Shown in pieces: positions 62,401 through 64,000 of a stretch of 64,000 bases of DNA; within the stretch, counting starts at the first letter, position 1; each line of letters begins with the position of its first letter. The translations under genes were made by a program, and so were the position numbers. The stretch is taken from assembly GCF_038502225.1 (NCBI RefSeq), contig NW_027195257.1, positions 95,001-159,000 of the forward strand, in the 5' to 3' direction. This DNA is from Cherax quadricarinatus. Lineage: Eukaryota; Arthropoda; Malacostraca; Decapoda; Parastacidae. Under the pieces are notes generated by a model. The model was not told where the DNA came from and searched no databases. It worked only from the letters and a program-made list of their open reading frames with translations.

Positions 62401-64000
62401 GAGTATCCCAGTGTACCTCAGTATAGCATCCCCGTGTACCTTAGTAGAGTATCCTAGTGTACCTCAGTAGAGTATCCCAGTGTACTTCAGTAGATTATCC
62501 CAGTGTACCTCAGTAGAGTATCCCAGTGTACCTCAGTAGAGTATCCCAGTGTACCTCAGTAGAGTATCCCAGTGTACCTCAGTAGAGTATCCCAGTGTAC
62601 CTCAGTAGAGTATCCCAGTGTACCTCAGTAGAGTATCCCAGTGTACCTCAGTAGAGTATCCTAGTGTACCTCAGTAGAGTATCCTAGTGTAGCTCAGTAG
62701 AGTATCCCAGTGTACCTCAGTAGAGTATCCCAGTGTACCTCAGTAGAGTATCCCATTGTACCTCAGTAGAGTATCCCAATGCACCTCAGTTGAGTACCCC
62801 AGTGTACCTCAGTAGAGCATCTCAGTGTACCTCAGTAGAGTATCCCAGTGTACCTCAGTAGAGTATCCCAGTGTACCTCAGTAGAGTATCCCAGTGTACC
62901 TCAGTAGAGCATCCCAGTGTACCTCAGTAGAGTATCCCAGTGTACCTCAGTAGAGTATCCCAGTGTACCTCAGTAGAGTATCCCAGTGTACCTCAGTAGA
63001 GTATCCCAGTGTACCTCAGTAGAGTATCCTAGTGTACCTCAGTAGAGTATCCCAGTGTACCTCAGTAGAGTATCCTAGTGTACCTCAGTAGAGTATCCCA
63101 GTGTACCTCAGTAGAGTATCCCAGTGTACCTCAGTAGAGTATCCCAGTGTACCTCAGTAGAGTATCCCAGTGTACCTCAGTAGAGTATCCCAGTGTACCT
63201 CAGTAGAGTATCCCAGTGTACCTCAGTAGAGTATCCCAGTGTACCTCAGTAGAGTATCCCAGTGTACCTCAGTAGAGTATCCCAGTGTACCTCAGTAGAG
63301 TATCCCAGTGTACCTCAGTAGAGTATCCCAGTGTACCTCAGTAGAGTATCCCAGTGTACCTCAGTAGAGTATCCCAGTGTACCTCAGTAGAGTATCCCAG
63401 TGTACCTCAGTAGAGTATCCCAGTGTACCTCAGTAGAGTATCCCAGTGTAACTCAGTAGAGTATCCCAGTGTACCTCAGTAGAGTATCCCAGTGTACCTC
63501 AGTAGAGTATCCCAGTGTATCTCAGTAGAGTATCCCAGTGTACCTCAGTAGAGTATCCCAGTGTACCTCAGTAGAGTACCCCAGTGTACCTCAGTAGAGT
63601 ACCCCAGTGTACCTCAGTAGAGTATCCCAGTGTACCTCAGTAGAGTACCCCAGTGTACCTCAGTAGAGTATCCCAGTGTACCTCAGTAGAGTGTCCTAGT
63701 GTACCTCAGTTGAGTATCACAGTGTACCTCAGTAGAGTATCCCAGTGTACCTCAGTAGAGTATCCCAGTGTACCTCAGTAGAGTATCCCAGTGTACCTCA
63801 TTAGAGTATCCCAATGCACCCCAGTAGAGTATCCTAGTGTACCTCAGTAGAGTATTGCAGTGTACCTCAGTAGAGTATCCCAGTGTACCTCAGTAGAGTA
63901 TCCTAGTGTTCCTCAGTAGAGTATCCCAGTGTATCTCAGTAGAGTATCCCAGTGTATCTCAATAGAATATCCCAGTGTACCTCAGTAGAGTATCCCAGTG
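50476..64000. repeat. 23 bp satellite array, over 13.5 kb, running off the window
   Basis: Head-to-tail units of AGTGTACCTCAGTAGAGTAT plus CCC, about 580-590 copies in the window. Variants (CCTAG, ACCCC, GATTATCC, TATAGCATCCCGG, CATTAGGATATCC) recur in the same order, giving higher-order blocks. The marker CAGTATAGCATCCCGG lies at 51951, 54113, 56011, 58213 and 60881, with a CCCCG form at 62419. Irregular short units lie around 55322, 57170 and 58890-59580. No gene is seen. Confidence 0.97.

Noticed and set aside
50476..64000. CRISPR-like array because of regular short repeats
   Set aside because: Units are contiguous with no unique spacers, and the context is eukaryotic.

Overview
The window looks like a repeat-rich arthropod nuclear genome, most likely a decapod crustacean (crayfish, shrimp or crab). 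This is inferred from a spliced animal acid-lipase gene, tRNA-derived SINEs, CR1/L2-like and RTE-like LINEs, Penelope-like elements (PLEs) with GIY-YIG endonuclease, a Ty3-type LTR element, very long (TA)n arrays and kilobase-scale minisatellites. No bacterial operon, CRISPR array or rRNA is visible.

The only convincing host gene is on the minus strand: six exons of a gastric/lysosomal-type acid lipase at 43524-43359, 42774-42625, 37798-37684, 28991-28841, 26221-26129 and 16481-16323. All five junctions have GT/AG sites and matching phase, and together they give 278 in-frame codons. The N-terminus and the C-terminal exons carrying the catalytic Asp and His were not found and probably lie outside the window. 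The introns are filled with mobile elements.

Layout: 1-6600 holds SINEs, a broken LINE and a first hammerhead-like motif (5685-5723). 6600-15930 is a 20-21 bp minisatellite, split by an intact-ORF Ty3-type element (6768-10809), that passes into a 16 bp quasi-palindromic satellite. 16690-22400 holds two decayed minus-strand LINEs. 22460-26110 holds hammerhead-like repeats, a tRNA-like hairpin element and a PLE with inverted ends. 29160-32233 holds two RTE-like copies head to head. 32440-37130 holds two PLE copies forming a 1.7 kb-arm inverted repeat. 38290-42400 holds LINE fragments. 43080-50475 holds minisatellites, with a foldback element nested in one of them and inverted hammerhead-bearing repeats outside. 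50476 to the window end is one uninterrupted 23 bp satellite with higher-order structure.

The most interesting signal is a set of hammerhead-ribozyme-like motifs in three or more repeat families. Two copies (46309-46343 minus, 50366-50400 plus) keep the canonical CUGAUGA/GAA core. Others carry a paired change at core positions 3 and 8 (C-G to U-A), which contact each other in the known hammerhead fold. In several families a TATA-like box lies about 25-40 bp upstream. PLEs are known to carry hammerheads; the covariant core, the self-complementary stem III and the arrangement of these repeats around satellites are what deserve checking.
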